This document shows, in pieces, positions 46,206-56,982 of a stretch of 64,000 nucleotides of DNA. Under the pieces are notes generated by a model. The model had not been told where the DNA came from. It made no database searches and saw only the letters and a program-made list of their open reading frames with translations. Each line of letters begins with the position of its first letter. Position 1 is the stretch's first letter. Source of the stretch: Macrolepiota albuminosa (Eukaryota > Basidiomycota > Agaricomycetes > Agaricales > Agaricaceae); the NCBI GenBank assembly GCA_027475525.1, contig JAMWFC010000031.1, positions 310,001 to 374,000 of the forward strand. Direction: 5' to 3'. The translations under genes and the position numbers were made by a program.

Positions 46206-47248
46206 TGATAGGCTTCTACTCGGACTGAGCGCATCAAGGGACATTATAGGCCGACCAACACTTGACACACTAAAGGCTCTAGCGACCAGCCTTGGGTACA
46301 GAGCAGCCCTAGCGCGGGCGCTCTATGGCAAGACTTGTCCATGCATCTCAACCACCAGTATCAGCCCCTCAGCGCACTCCACTCAGTTACTTTGAAGACC
46401 AAGAAGACTCAGGACTCATAGCGCTAGCATAACGGCGGGAGGGGACTCTGACCAAACCCCGATCAGTACTGGAAGGAGTTAGCAATTGGCGCTGTCAATC
46501 ACCGAGGCACCTCAATCAGAAGTCTAAAAGAATCAATGACGACGAGACAGGATACACGCAGACCCGACATTTAAATCTATCAAAAGATGGTACAATGTTT
46601 AGCGCCGGAATTAGCGCTCACGGCGTCTGTCGAGGATTCCCCGACCATACCCCGGGATGGCATGGCCAATTAAATTACATCAAAAAGTGAGCAAACTCGT
46701 ACCACTTCTAAGTAGTTTTAGAGTCGCCGTTGGTCGCCGTCACCCATGTGCTGCAGGTCGCCGTTGACAGGTGGCCGTTAGCTACAGTCACGAAGGGAGG
46801 CGCTAAGCGGTAGCGCCGTCAATGGACTTATTTTGGAAATAATGTAGCGCATAGTATAAAAACTAGCTACTGGCCATGTATATAACAACGAATCGTAACC
46901 TCTTGAGCACCCAGTTACACTTAGCGTTCAAATCGCGCTAGCGTTGCCTGACTTTGCCACCAAGTTCGGCGCTAGCTTCGTCTATCTCGTCTTCGTCGTT
47001 TACGGTGCCACCTACGGGCACACTACGCTGCGCTATTCGTTTCTTTCTCTATAACTTCTCCTAAACTACGACGCTTACCACTTGCTAGGTAGCACCCGAG
47101 GCGCTATCGTCTAGCGCATCGCCCTATCACCTCTGCTCGAGCACACCGGGACCCTGCCGGGACTCCTCACAAACCCGTACGCCAGGCGCTGGAGACGGCG
47201 TTGTACTGCGTATACGTCCAGCGCACCCAACCACAGTTGGCGTCATCA
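46206..47248 (+). mobile_element. Solo LTR of the gypsy-2 family (1,043 bp) in gypsy-3 integrase
   Basis: Begins TGATAGGCTTCTACTCGG and ends GTTGGCGTCATCA. TCGT flanks it at 46202-46205 and 47249-47252. It is clearly related to the gypsy-2 LTR but diverged in the middle. It splits integrase just after SLEQYLRLYVNYLQDD. Confidence 0.92.
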
Positions 47249-47252
47249 TCGT

Positions 47253-50200
47253 CCTGCAAGTAGTTGACATACAGCCGGAGGTACTGCTCGAGGGACTGGT
47301 TGACCCTTTCGGTTTGGCCGTCGGTTTCGGGGTGGTAGGCGGTAGAGAGGTTAGTCTTTACTTCAAGTGCCTTACACAGGGAAGTCCAAAACTTGGACAC
47401 GAAGAGAGGGCCACGGTCGGAGACGATGTCGTCCAGGAGTCCATGTTTGGCGAAGACGTGCTCGAGGAACAGCCGGGCGAAGTCCAGGGCGGTATCCGTG
47501 GTGTGGCAGGGTAGGAAGATGCCCTGTTTGGTCAGCCTGCACACAACGACGAGAATAGCATCGAACCCTTCAGATTCCGGGAGCTCGACGATGTGGTCTA
47601 GAGATATGGAGGACCAGGGGCGTCGCCCGACCGGCAGGGGTTTCAGGAGTCCGTATGGTCGGTGTCGGGGGACCTTGGCCTGGAGGCAGGGCTCGCACGA
47701 TCGAATGTAACGGGTCACGTCCTTCTTCAACCCTGGCCAAAAGTAAGTCCGGGAGATGAGCTGGAGGGTCTTACGTATCCCAGGATGTCCCCAGAGTTTG
47801 TGGTCGTGGTGTTGGCGGAGGACGTCGTAGCGAAGTCGGGCGTGATCCGGGACGTGGATGCGGCCGTCCCGGAGGAGGAGTTTCTTGTCGGGGGACAAGG
47901 AGAAGGCGGGGTCCCGGTCGGTTCCGTCAGAAGAGTTTCGGGGGTTGTGATCGGTGAAGTACTTGTCTTGGGGAGCACGGCGGATCTGGTTCAGGGTTTC
48001 TTCGTCGTTTAAGATCAGTACGGCATTCAGATGTTCGGGAGGGATCACCACGCAATGATTGAACGCATTGCGTTCCGCCTTGAACGACTTCTTGGGGTAG
48101 ACGTCCGGGCGACGGGTGAGGGCATCGGGTTTGGCGCCAAGTCGTCCCGGGCGGTACTGGATTGTGAAGTTGTATTCCAAGAGGATCTCGGACCATCGGG
48201 CCTGTCGTCGACTAAGCTGTTTGGTCGTGGTGAAGTACTGCAGGTTGTTGTGATCCGAGTAGACCTGAATCCGGTGTCGGGCTCCCTCGAGGTAGGCTCG
48301 CCACTGCTTGAAGGCTTCGACGATGGCGAGGAGCTCCTTGTCATAAATGTCGTAGTTGAGCTCGGCGTCGATCATGGACCGGGTGTAGAAAGCGACTGGC
48401 CGGGGCTCCCCACCGTCAGGCTCCATCTGGGAGAGGATCCCGGCGATGGCGTAGTCGGACGCGTCGCATTCCAGGATGATCGGGAGGGCCGGGTCGTAGT
48501 GCCGGAGTACTGGGGCGACTGTGAAAGCCTCCTTGAGCAAGTTAAAGACGCTCTGGCACTTACTGTCCCAGTTCCAGGCGATGTCCTTGCGCGTGAGCCG
48601 GTTGAGGGGTTTTGTGATCCCGGAGTAGTTGTCTATAAACCTCCGGTAGAAGTTAGCGAAACCCAGGAAGGACTGTACTTCCTTGACGTTCCGGGGCTGC
48701 GGCCAGTTGACGATGGCCTCGACCTTGTGGGGGTCCATGCGAACGCCATTCGGGGATACTATGACGCCAAGATACTCAACCTCTTCCGTATGGAATGAAC
48801 ACTTCTCGGGCTTGGCGTGGAGGTTGTGCTCCCGGAGGCGCTCGAGGACTTGCCGGACATGCTTCTGGTGATCCTCCGGCGAGTCGGAATAAATGAGGAT
48901 GTCGTCCAGGTAGACGATCACGAAGACGTCGCTCATGTCGTGGAAGATGTCGTTCATGAAGTATTGGAACGTGGCGGGGGAGTTAGTCATTCCGAAAGGC
49001 ATCACAAGGTACTCAAACAGACCATACCGCGTGCGGAACGCGGTTTTCCACTCGTGTCCCGGGGCGATGCGGACGTTGTTGTAACCGGAGCGGAGGTCGA
49101 TCTTTGTATAAACCTTGGCACTGCGGAGTCGATCGACCAGATCGCCAATGAGCGGGAGCGGGTAGCGGTTCTTCTTGGTGATCTTGTTGAGTCCCCGGTA
49201 GTCGACACAGAGTCAGAGCGAGCCGTCCTTCTTCTTGGCGAATAGAACCGGGGCTCCGGCGGCGGAGGCGGAGGGTCGGATGAATCCCTTACCGAGCATT
49301 TCGTCGAGGTAGTCCTTGAGGGCCCGGAGCTCGACCTCCGACATGTTGTAGACCTTGCCGAAAGGGGGGGTGGCTCCTTCCTCGAGGTCGATGGTGTGAT
49401 CATAGGGGCGATGAGGGGGGATCTCCTTGGCGTCTCCTTCGGAGAATACATCAGCGAACTCGTGATACTCTGGGGGAACTACTTCTCGGAGGATTTGCTC
49501 CTCAGTTTTCTGTTCCGGGGGAATAGCGTCCCCTCGTAGGTGTTCTTCCGGGAGAGAAGGCGAGGTGTGCAGCTGAAACGTGGGAGTCCCATCCCTCATG
49601 AGGCGGGCGAAGGGGGCAGCCCCAATGATCCTAATGTCGAGTGCGCTCGGGTCGATCGGTGTTGCGGAATCATCGGCCGGAGCGGGTGTGACGCGTGTCT
49701 GAGACCGGCAGGGGTAGTTTGGCCCTTTGTACTTGTTCCGAGGAATGTTTCGGCCGGAGCGGGTGTGACGCGTGTCTGAGACCGGCAGGGGTAGTTTGGC
49801 CCTTTGTACTTGTTCCGAGGAATGTTTGGGGTCGGGGGCCTTGCGGTCTTGGACGGGCGTGGGGGGCGCGGCAGTCGTCCCGGGGGTGTCGGGCGTCGGG
49901 TCGCTTCCTAGAGCCCGGAGGTGCACGGCGGTCGAGGGGTGGTCTTCGGGGTCGTCCCGGGGGTGTCGGGCGTCGGGTCGCTTCCTAGAGCCCGGAGGTG
50001 CACGGCGGTCGAGGGGTGGTCTTCGGGCCCGGGAAGGTCATGGTGAGCGTCCTCCAATCGATATCGGGGTTCGTGTCGCGCAGCCAGGGCAGTCCCAGCA
50101 CCATCGGGGTCGATTCGTGAAGTCGCGTGACCAGGAAGTCGGAAGTGAACTCGTAGTTGTTGTCCAGGGTCACGCGTCCCGAGTGAGACCTTTGGATGGG

Positions 50201-51100
50201 GCCGGAGGAGGAGGGGGTGCCGTCGAGGCGTTGCAGGCGGAGGGGCTGGTCGAGGGAGTCGTGGGGGAGGTCGAGAGCGTTGCTGATGAGGGGGTGCCGT
50301 CGAGGCGTTGCAGGCGGAGGGGCTGGTCGAGGGAGTCGTGGGGGAGGTCGAGAGCGTTGCTGATGAGTACTCCGGTGGCTCCGCTGTCGATGAGGGCCGA
50401 GACTGGTCCTGGGGCGCCGTCCAGCCTGGCATTGATAACGAAGGATCGGGATGAACGGGACTGGAGTCCGGGGGTGGTGGAGGCCCGTCCTTCGGGGCAG
50501 GGTTGGGGGAGTGGGGGATGTCGAAGGGGAGTTGCTGGTCGTCGGGGGTCGGGTCCTGGGTCAGGCGAAGGGTGAGGTGTCGCCAATCGATGCGGGGGTT
50601 AGTGTCTCGGAGCCACGGGAGCCCTAGGACCAGGGGTGCGGAAGGGTGGAGTTTGGTTATCAACATCCGGAGGGTGTGAGTCTGTCCGTTGGCGAAGGTA
50701 ATGGGCATACGCACAAAATGAGTGATGTCCCCCGCCGTAGAGGCGTCTCCGTCGAAGAGGCAGAGCCGTACCGGGACCGGGAGTCGCTGGGCGGGTTCCG
50801 GGGCGAGGGTAGACCATGCTTCATCGATGAAGTTGTCGGTGGCGCCACTGTCGACGAGGGTGTTGAGGGGAGTTCCGGAGGGGGTGATGCGGGTTTTGAG
50901 GAGGAGGGAGTGCGAAGAGTGGGAGGGTAGATAAGCCGTGAGGGTGTCCTGTATGAGTGTCGTAGAGCGAAGATGTGAGACCGGGGCGGAGAAGACGTCG
51001 AGGGTAGATAAGCCGTGAGGGTGTCCTGTATGAGTGTCGTAGAGCGAAGATGTGAGACCGGGGCGGAGAAGACGTCGGGTCGATTCCGCATTTAGGGCGT
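47253..51100 (-). pseudogene. Gypsy-3 pol: protease, RT, RNase H, integrase
   Basis: Leftward. Protease carries VDSGATDNFIDEAW near 50830. RT starts with [20 protein letters not shown] and [15 protein letters not shown], where an in-frame TGA (about 49213-49215, expected CGA) precedes LCVDYRGLN. Then FEYLVMPFGMTNSPATFQYF, catalytic VYLDDILIY near 48920, LGFANFYRRFI; RNase H (LECDASDYAIAGIL, YDKELLAIVEAFKQWR); integrase zinc finger (HHDHKLWGHPGI, SCEPCLQAK) and core (DHIVELPESEG, VSDRGPLFVSKF, HPETDGQTERVNQSLEQYL). A 612-residue frame is open from 49005 to the solo LTR. Several 77-bp duplications break the protease region. Apart from these and the nonsense codon the enzyme is well preserved. 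Confidence 0.87.
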
Positions 51101-51567
51101 CTTCCGGGTCTAAATCGCCGGGTCGTTTTCCGAATACTCGTAGGTGGCGTCCTCCCCTTCGAAGGTCCAGGTGGCACGTCCCATGACCTGTCGTTTGGGG
51201 CACTCAGAGATGAAATGATCTTTCTCACCACAGAGTATGCAGACACCCTCCCTTCTCCGTCGTTCCTGCACATCCGTCGGGACTTCGATCCAGGGTCGTC
51301 CCTTCTTCAGAGTATGCAGACACCCTCCCTTCTCCGTCGTTCCTGCACATCCGTCGGGACTTCGATCCAGGGTCGTCCCTTCTTCGAAGCCGGTTGGCTC
51401 GGAGGGCCTCCTCGTCCCGTTCGTCGTCGAAGTCGAAGTCTTCGGGGTCTTCCGGGGGTTCCTCGGGGCTTGGCACGTCGCCCGGGTCGTGTCCCGTTCG
51501 TCGTCGAAGTCGAAGTCTTCGGGGTCTTCCGGGGGTTCCTCGGGGCTTGGCACGTCGCCCGGGTCGT
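49673..51567. repeat. Six 77-bp tandem duplications in the gypsy-3 protease/gag region
   Basis: Copy pairs span 49673-49827, 49874-50027, 50211-50365, 50923-51077, 51231-51384 and 51414-51567. Each has period 77. A further imperfect repeat at 51661-51790 has offsets of 85 and 70 and is of another kind. Confidence 0.93.
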
Positions 51568-54500
51568 GGGCAGCCACGGCGGCGTTGAGTTGGGCCTGGG
51601 GGCGGGCGCCGCTGCCGGGGTTAGCATTGGGCGGGCCGCGACTCACCGGGGGTCGGCCGCCAGGGAACGCGGGGGGACCGGGGTTTCGACCTTGGGGGTT
51701 GGGAGCTTCGCCGGAGGGCCAAGGGGGTCCTCCTCTAGGGTTCCCCAGGGAACGCGGGGGGACCGGGGTTGGGGGTTTCGCCGGAGGGCCAAGGGGGTCC
51801 TCCTCTAGGGTTCCAGGGGGTCGGGAATTCGAGTACTCGCTGCGGTCTTCCCAGTAGCGTTGGTCGATCTGCATGACGAGGGCCTTGTATCCGTCGTAGG
51901 AGGGTTGTTTCGGGGCGAGTCGGAGGACGTCCTTGATACGTTGTGGGAGGGCGCGGCGGAGGGCGTACCGGAGGGCGCTGTAATTCCAACCTGTCTCGTA
52001 AGCTTCCTTTTCAAAACGTACGATGAAGGTCGGCGGAGGGCGTACCGGAGGGCGCTGTAATTCCAACCTGTCTCGTAAGCTTCCTTTTCAAAACGTACGA
52101 TGAAGGTGTGAAACGTTCTTCAGAGCGCATCCGGAGGTTGAAGAGGTTGTCCTCGGCCTCGGCCACGGTGTCGTATATCCCGAATTTCCCGGAGAACTCG
52201 TCGACGAAGGCTTGCCAGCGAGCGAGTGCCGGGTTGTTGGGGTCGAACTGGATGAGGGCCGTGTAGTGATCGAAGGCGATCCCCTGGAGGTATGATGCGG
52301 CAAAGGCCACCCGGGAGCTGTCAACCTGAAATGTGAGCGGCTTTGTCTGAAACGTATTGAGACATTGAGTGAGGAAGGTACGCCATTTTCGGGGGTCCCG
52401 GCCCGTGAAAGCGTCGGGCTTTTGGATGTCCAGTCGTCCTTCGCGGGCGAGGGCGTCGTGGGCGTCGTCTGGTCCGGCAGCGTTGCGGGGAGGGGGGCCA
52501 GCATTGTAATAGTAGTAGTAGTGATTACCCCCCCCTCCCTGAGGAGGAAAAGCACCAAGGGCGGGGCCCCACCCGCCAGGAGGTCCTCCTCTGGGTGGCT
52601 CACCTGGGGGTCCACGCCCGGGAGGTCCGTTGTCCCAAGGGGGTTCGTTCCTGCCAGGAGGGGGCCTCTGGGTGGCTCACCTGGGGGTCCACGCCCGGGA
52701 GGTCCGTTGTCCCAAGGGGGTTCGTTCCTGCCAGGAGGGGGCCGGGTCTCCACGCGGGAGTGGCGGAGGTGGAGGGCCTGGGGGTCGTCCTCGAGGTTCA
52801 GCTGGGGGTGGCGGAGGCGGTCGGGGAGGGTTCGGCGGTGTCGGGTCGGGCGGCCTGGGGGTCATCCTCGAGGTTCAGCCGGGGGTGGCGGAGGCGGTCG
52901 GGGAGGGTTCGGCGGTGTCGGGTCGGGCAGGGGGGTTAGGTGCTGGGTCGGGTGCCGGGTTGCGCGGGGGACGTTCATTCCGGGAGGGTCGGGCTTGCAT
53001 CGGGGGTCGCGGGGGGTTCCGTAGGTCGAAGTGGGGTGGCGGATCGCGGCGGAAGTCCGGGAGGGTCGGGCTTGCATCGGGGGTCGCGGGGGGTTCCGTA
53101 GGTCGAAGTGGGGTGGCGGATCGCGGCGGAAGTTGCGTTCTGGAGGGGCTGGGGCGGACGTGGGGGGCGGTGCTGGTGCCGGGGGGCGCGGGCGCGGGAC
53201 GTTGTTCGTTGTTGTCGCGCGTGAGCTCGTCAATGTAGCATAGCGTGTCGTCCGTACTAGGGGTGTCCGCCCGGGCTCTACCTCGTTGTTGTCGCGCGTG
53301 AGCTCGTCAATGTAGCATAGCGTGTCGTCCGTACTAGGGGTGTCCGCCCGGGCTCTACCGGGGTTCGTCGGGGCGGGGTCGGGCGTTGTCTGTTCGCGGG
53401 AGGGGTTCCAGGGGTCTTTGGGGCTGTCCCCAGGTCTCGAAGGTACTAGGACGGAGTTAGCCCTGCGGCGAGTTGACAAGCCTACCGTGCGGGCCGCGGG
53501 TTGATCGAAGAGGCCTCCAGCCAGATTGAGGGACCGTAATATGGCTGAGGCGTTCTGCCGTTCTTCCCGTTGTCGTTGCTCCGGGTGGGGACCGTGGGGG
53601 CTGCCGGGACTGCTGGGGCCGGTTCCGGGGGTTCCCGTCGAATGTGAATCGAGCGACCTGGGTCCGCGGGGTCGTTGATGGGCCGAGGGGAGGGGGACGC
53701 GTGGACTTCGTCGAGCAGTTGCTGTAATTCTTCCCGGAGGATCGTGTTGCGCCTATACTTTACCATGGTTTGCTCCGGGAGTTCTCTCCGCGTGAGGCGA
53801 TCCCCGAATTCGACCAGGCAGTGAGCCCATTCCTCCGGAGTGCCTTCGAAGTCGTCGTGTCCGAATTCGTGAGGCGATCCCCGAATTCGACCAGGCAGTG
53901 AGCCCATTCCTCCGGAGTGCCTTCGAAGTCGTCGTGTCCGAATCCACGAGCAGCGTCCTGGTCCGTTGCGCGAAGTCCTCTGGTGAGATCCTGAGGGAGC
54001 GGAGTACCTCGTCCCGTTGCCGTTCGTACTCCTCGAGGCGTCGTCGTCCCATTGGCGAGGGAGGGGTTCGAGCGGGTGGAGCGGCGGCCGGGTAATGACG
54101 AGGGGGGTAGCGAGGCGTCGTCGTCCCATTGGCGAGGGAGGGGTTCGAGCGGGTGGAGCGGCGGCCGGGTAATGACGAAGGGGGTAGTCGGGTAGGGGGG
54201 TCCTCGGGGTTCTCGGGGTTGGGGAACGGGGCGCTGATAACCGTAGTAGGGGGTGGGTGCAAAGGGGCCCTCGCTGGGGGGAATCGGGCGAGGTCCACTG
54301 GGTACAGGAGGGGTCTCCGGCAGGCCCCCGGGAATGCTCCGGTACGAGGGGACCTCCACGGGTCGTGCCATGGCTAGGTTGGGCGGAGGGGCCCAGCTGG
54401 CTGAGGGCCCCAGATCATAGAGGAGGGGACCTCCACGGGTCGTGCCATGGCTAGGTTGGGCGGAGGGGCCCAGCTGGCTGAGGGCCCCAGATCATAGAGG

Positions 54501-54661
54501 GACGGGTCGGGGGCCCAGTGGCGGTGGAGGTATGGAGGTTCGTACGGGAGAGGTGGGTAGACGGGGCGGGGGGTCTGCGCGGAGTAGTGGTCGGGTACCG
54601 GGCGTCCGTAAGGGTCGGTCTGGTACCCGGTGGGGTAGTAAGTGTGAGTATACGTAGCCAT
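51110..54661 (-). pseudogene. Gypsy-3 gag
   Basis: Leftward from ATG 54661 (MATYTHTYYPTGYQTDPYGR), with a Tyr/Pro-rich N-terminus, an Arg/Pro-rich middle, and a gag core near 52310-51850 (AFAASYLQGIAFDHYTALIQ, FVDEFSGKFGIYDTVAEAED, SYDGYKALVMQIDQRYWEDR). A CCHC knuckle CILCGEKDHFISECP lies near 51230. Twelve or more 77-bp duplications cut the frame; pieces on either side of each belong to the same protein in shifted frames. Long plus-strand open frames here are GC-driven shadows. Confidence 0.78.
51954..54501. repeat. Eight 77-bp tandem duplications in gypsy-3 gag
   Basis: Copy pairs span 51954-52107, 52588-52741, 52775-52929 (two mismatches), 52979-53132, 53206-53360, 53791-53945, 54034-54187 and 54346-54501. 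All have period 77. Confidence 0.93.
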
Positions 54662-54694
54662 CAAGAACGGTGTAAGGAGAGAGTCTTGATATTA

Positions 54695-55491
54695 TGTCAG
54701 GTTCCGCTGAATCGGGGGCTTTCCAGGAAAGCGACGCCCTTACGATGCGGACTTGATCTACGGATACTCGGGTGTCTGGAACTCCGGGGCTAGGACTCCG
54801 GGGTTCAAGACGTGGACAGGGGAAATCCCGGGAGAGGGGACTAGGGTCCGGGGGTTTTGGGTCAGAGGTAACTGGGGTTAGAGGGGGTCGAGTCGTGAAC
54901 CGGAGGTTCTAAGATGAGACCAAGTTAGTAACTTAAGAGTCGCGAAGTGCGTACCAAAGCTTAGAGCATGCGAATACTAAGGCGTGCCAGTCGAAGCGTA
55001 CCAAACAAGGCGTACCAGTCAAACAGAGGGCACGCAATATCCAAGTAACAGTTATGCAAAGTATGTAATATCAAGACTAGCGAATACAACAAGGAACTAC
55101 GCTATAAGTACTACGGGACCCGGTCTCAGGGTTCCGGGGTGTCTGGGATGGGCTCCGGGGGTCATTGAGTAGCGGCAGGGGCTGTATACCGGGATCGCGC
55201 GTGTGGGGCGCGCGATCAATTGGCGCGGAGGGAGCTGTGATGCGTGATAGCCGGAAATGGGCCGCGTGATCCGGTCGTTGATCGGGGCTGGTGGCGGCTG
55301 ATGGCGGTGTCGGGTGATGCGTGATAGCCGGAAATGGGCCGCGTGATCCGGTCGTTGATCGGGGCTGGTGGCGGCTGATGGCGGTGTCGGCGGTCGTGAT
55401 GGCGGGGCGTGTCCTGTGGGGTCGGAGGGGGGGTCCCGGATGGTGTTCCGGGGGTGTCCCGGGGTGGGCCCGGAGGGGAGGGGTCGTGACA
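54695..55491 (-). repeat. Gypsy-3 5' LTR (797 bp with one 77-bp duplication)
   Basis: Same ends as 42274-43169. One exact duplication at 55237-55390. Inward on the minus strand the element continues TAATATCAAGACTCTC, with no TGG-type primer site apparent. Confidence 0.9.
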
Positions 55492-55496
55492 ATAAT

Positions 55497-55808
55497 GTAG
55501 AACAAAGTATATTTAAGTATCACATATATAGTACACTGGAGTTCGAAGTCGAAGACAGTTAGCATAAGTAAATAAGTAAACTAGTATTTGTATAATTTAC
55601 CTGAAGTTCGAAGTCGAAGACAGTTCCAACTCCAGGTATCTGTATGTATTTTATATTTGAGAGTGAAACATTTCAAATTTCATAGAAGTTTTATGATGTA
55701 ACAAAAAGAAAATGAAATGTATAGTAAATGGAACATACGTCATAAACGAATCATATGTGATCCTGAGTTGATGTAGGTTTTCGTACTCAGACGTCATTTT
55801 CCTCGACA
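55497..55808 (-). repeat. Copia-A 5' LTR, outer fragment
   Basis: Matches 10612-10923 with about 4% difference and ends CCTCGACA. Joined to 42260-42273 it makes a full 326-bp LTR. Confidence 0.9.
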
Positions 55809-56152
55809 CCTGTGCGCAGTCCATTTGCGTCGTATCGCGAACTTTCGGACTTCTTCAATGAACGTCATAAGATGACGCTGGAGTATGAACCTATTTCACA
55901 AGATGACCCTTTCAGGACCGAGTATTTTGACGATTCCAAGATATTAACCTTCAAAATATTATTGTAGATGAAAAAGATGGTCGTCTTTGGATGCTTGACT
56001 GGGCGTCACAGTATTTTGAGCATGTGGCAATGGTGAGACAGAATGAGTCTGAAAGGGTTAGCGGGACACATGACAAGTTTTGGAAGCTGTTAATTCCCTT
56101 TATCTGTGGCCCATATCTCCACCAGGATCTCTGGTTGAGGCGGATATGTTGA
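55809..56152 (+). pseudogene. APH-like phosphotransferase, 3' half
   Basis: After the repeated CCTGT the frame left at 10598 continues with RSPFASYRELSDFFNERHKM, ISQDDPF and TEYFDDS. Near 55937 the frame is lost, and the catalytic loop appears in another frame as QDINLQNIIVDEKDGRLWML and DWASQYFE. The family expects HGDxxxxN then DW, so the sequence just before the loop, including its His, has been deleted with a frameshift. The C-terminus (FWKLLIPFICGPYLHQDLW) ends at TGA 56150-56152. The gene therefore has two lesions: the retroelement insertion and this small deletion. Confidence 0.8.
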
Positions 56153-56982
56153 GGAATATGACGCCTAACTTCGGCTACTCAATTATGACATCACTATTTT
56201 ATCATATTCATGTATGTTTCACTTTTATTTCATTATGACGCGTTTATTATCTTTACATGACATAACTCATTATATACACATCTATAAATATTACATGGAG
56301 ACCTGGAGTCATGTCATCTCTCTCGACATTGACTCCAGTTTATAACTATATTGTCTATTGTACACGAATATATCATCGATACGCTATAATGCTGCGACAG
56401 GATATCGAAGATGTTGCCCATAGGTCGATAGATATGAAAGACGATTTTGTGCACATCTGACGACTTTATGACGACTACCATGAAACACAGCGAGTTGTCC
56501 TTGTGCTCTATTGAGGAACGAAGGGGAGAACAGGGTGGGGTGTTCTCTTCATCTCAGCTCATCTGGGGTTTTTCTCACGTATTTCTACCAACTCTCGACT
56601 CGGCTTCTCTGTCCTCTCGTTCTGCTTCCCAGACCGTTTTCCTACGTCCTAAAGCTTCCTTCCAGGAGCCCAGGAGGATTTCAGCTGCCTGCTCATTCAT
56701 CATTCCCTCTCTGCCGTTGCTTTACCGCTTCTCTGGTAAAGCTGAAATCTTCTTTTGAGAAACCTTGGGGCACCTCCACGTAGGGGTTTACCGTAAGTGT
56801 AATCATGTTAAAAAGTCCCAGATATGTTTACAGGCGTGTTAGAATAATGCTTAGCTCTGCTATCTAAGAGAAAAATATTTTCCTTCTCTGGAGGCAGACA
56901 GGAGTTCCCGTGACAACACAGCCTCATCCAAAGACCACACCCCCCTTTCTGTCGGTCGAACCTCACGACTGACAGGGCAGCC
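56153..56982. other. Intergenic region upstream of the P450 gene
   Basis: About 830 bp with an AT-rich stretch and a pyrimidine-rich stretch. Short plus-strand frames at 56447-56783 lack any recognised domain. The promoter of the P450 gene should lie here. Confidence 0.5.

Larger units (their letters stand above)
42274..55491 (-). mobile_element. Gypsy-3: chromovirus-type Ty3/gypsy element with an antisense gene
   Basis: LTRs at 42274-43169 and 54695-55491, TSD ATAAT (42269-42273 and 55492-55496). Reads leftward: gag with CCHC, protease, RT, RNase H, integrase, chromodomain; then an antisense gene; then the 3' LTR. It is strongly GC-rich compared with its surroundings. A gypsy-2-type solo LTR sits in integrase, and twenty 77-bp duplications are scattered through it. 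LTR copies differ at about four single bases and one 22-bp indel, so it is young. Confidence 0.92.
10599..55808 (-). mobile_element. Copia-A: Ty1/copia retrotransposon holding the nested stack
   Basis: The element reads leftward. Its 3' LTR is 10599-10923. Its 5' LTR is split into 42260-42273 and 55497-55808 by gypsy-3. Internal DNA is 10924-13781 and 40769-42259, split by gypsy-1. Removing the insertions gives about 5,000 bp, normal for copia, with order gag, protease, integrase, RT, RNase H. The CCTGT TSD on both sides proves one insertion event. The two LTRs differ at about 14 of 325 sites plus one indel. Several stop codons in RT make the copy defective. Confidence 0.92.

Noticed and set aside
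51661..51790. Another 77-bp duplication
   Set aside because: Offsets are 85 then 70 with an indel, so it does not belong to the 77-bp set.
52365..53504. Long plus-strand open frames across gypsy-3 gag
   Set aside because: They are Gly/Arg/Ser-rich, lie opposite the real gag frame in a GC-rich element, and are prolonged by the 77-bp duplications. No domains.
17430..55390. Reading the 77-bp duplications as minisatellites, CRISPR-like repeats or a new type of duplication
   Set aside because: The repeated sequences are unrelated to each other, always two copies, always offset 77. An assembly cause is simpler.
56447..56783. Small gene between the kinase remnant and the P450
   Set aside because: Overlapping short frames with no domain and no splice-supported extension.
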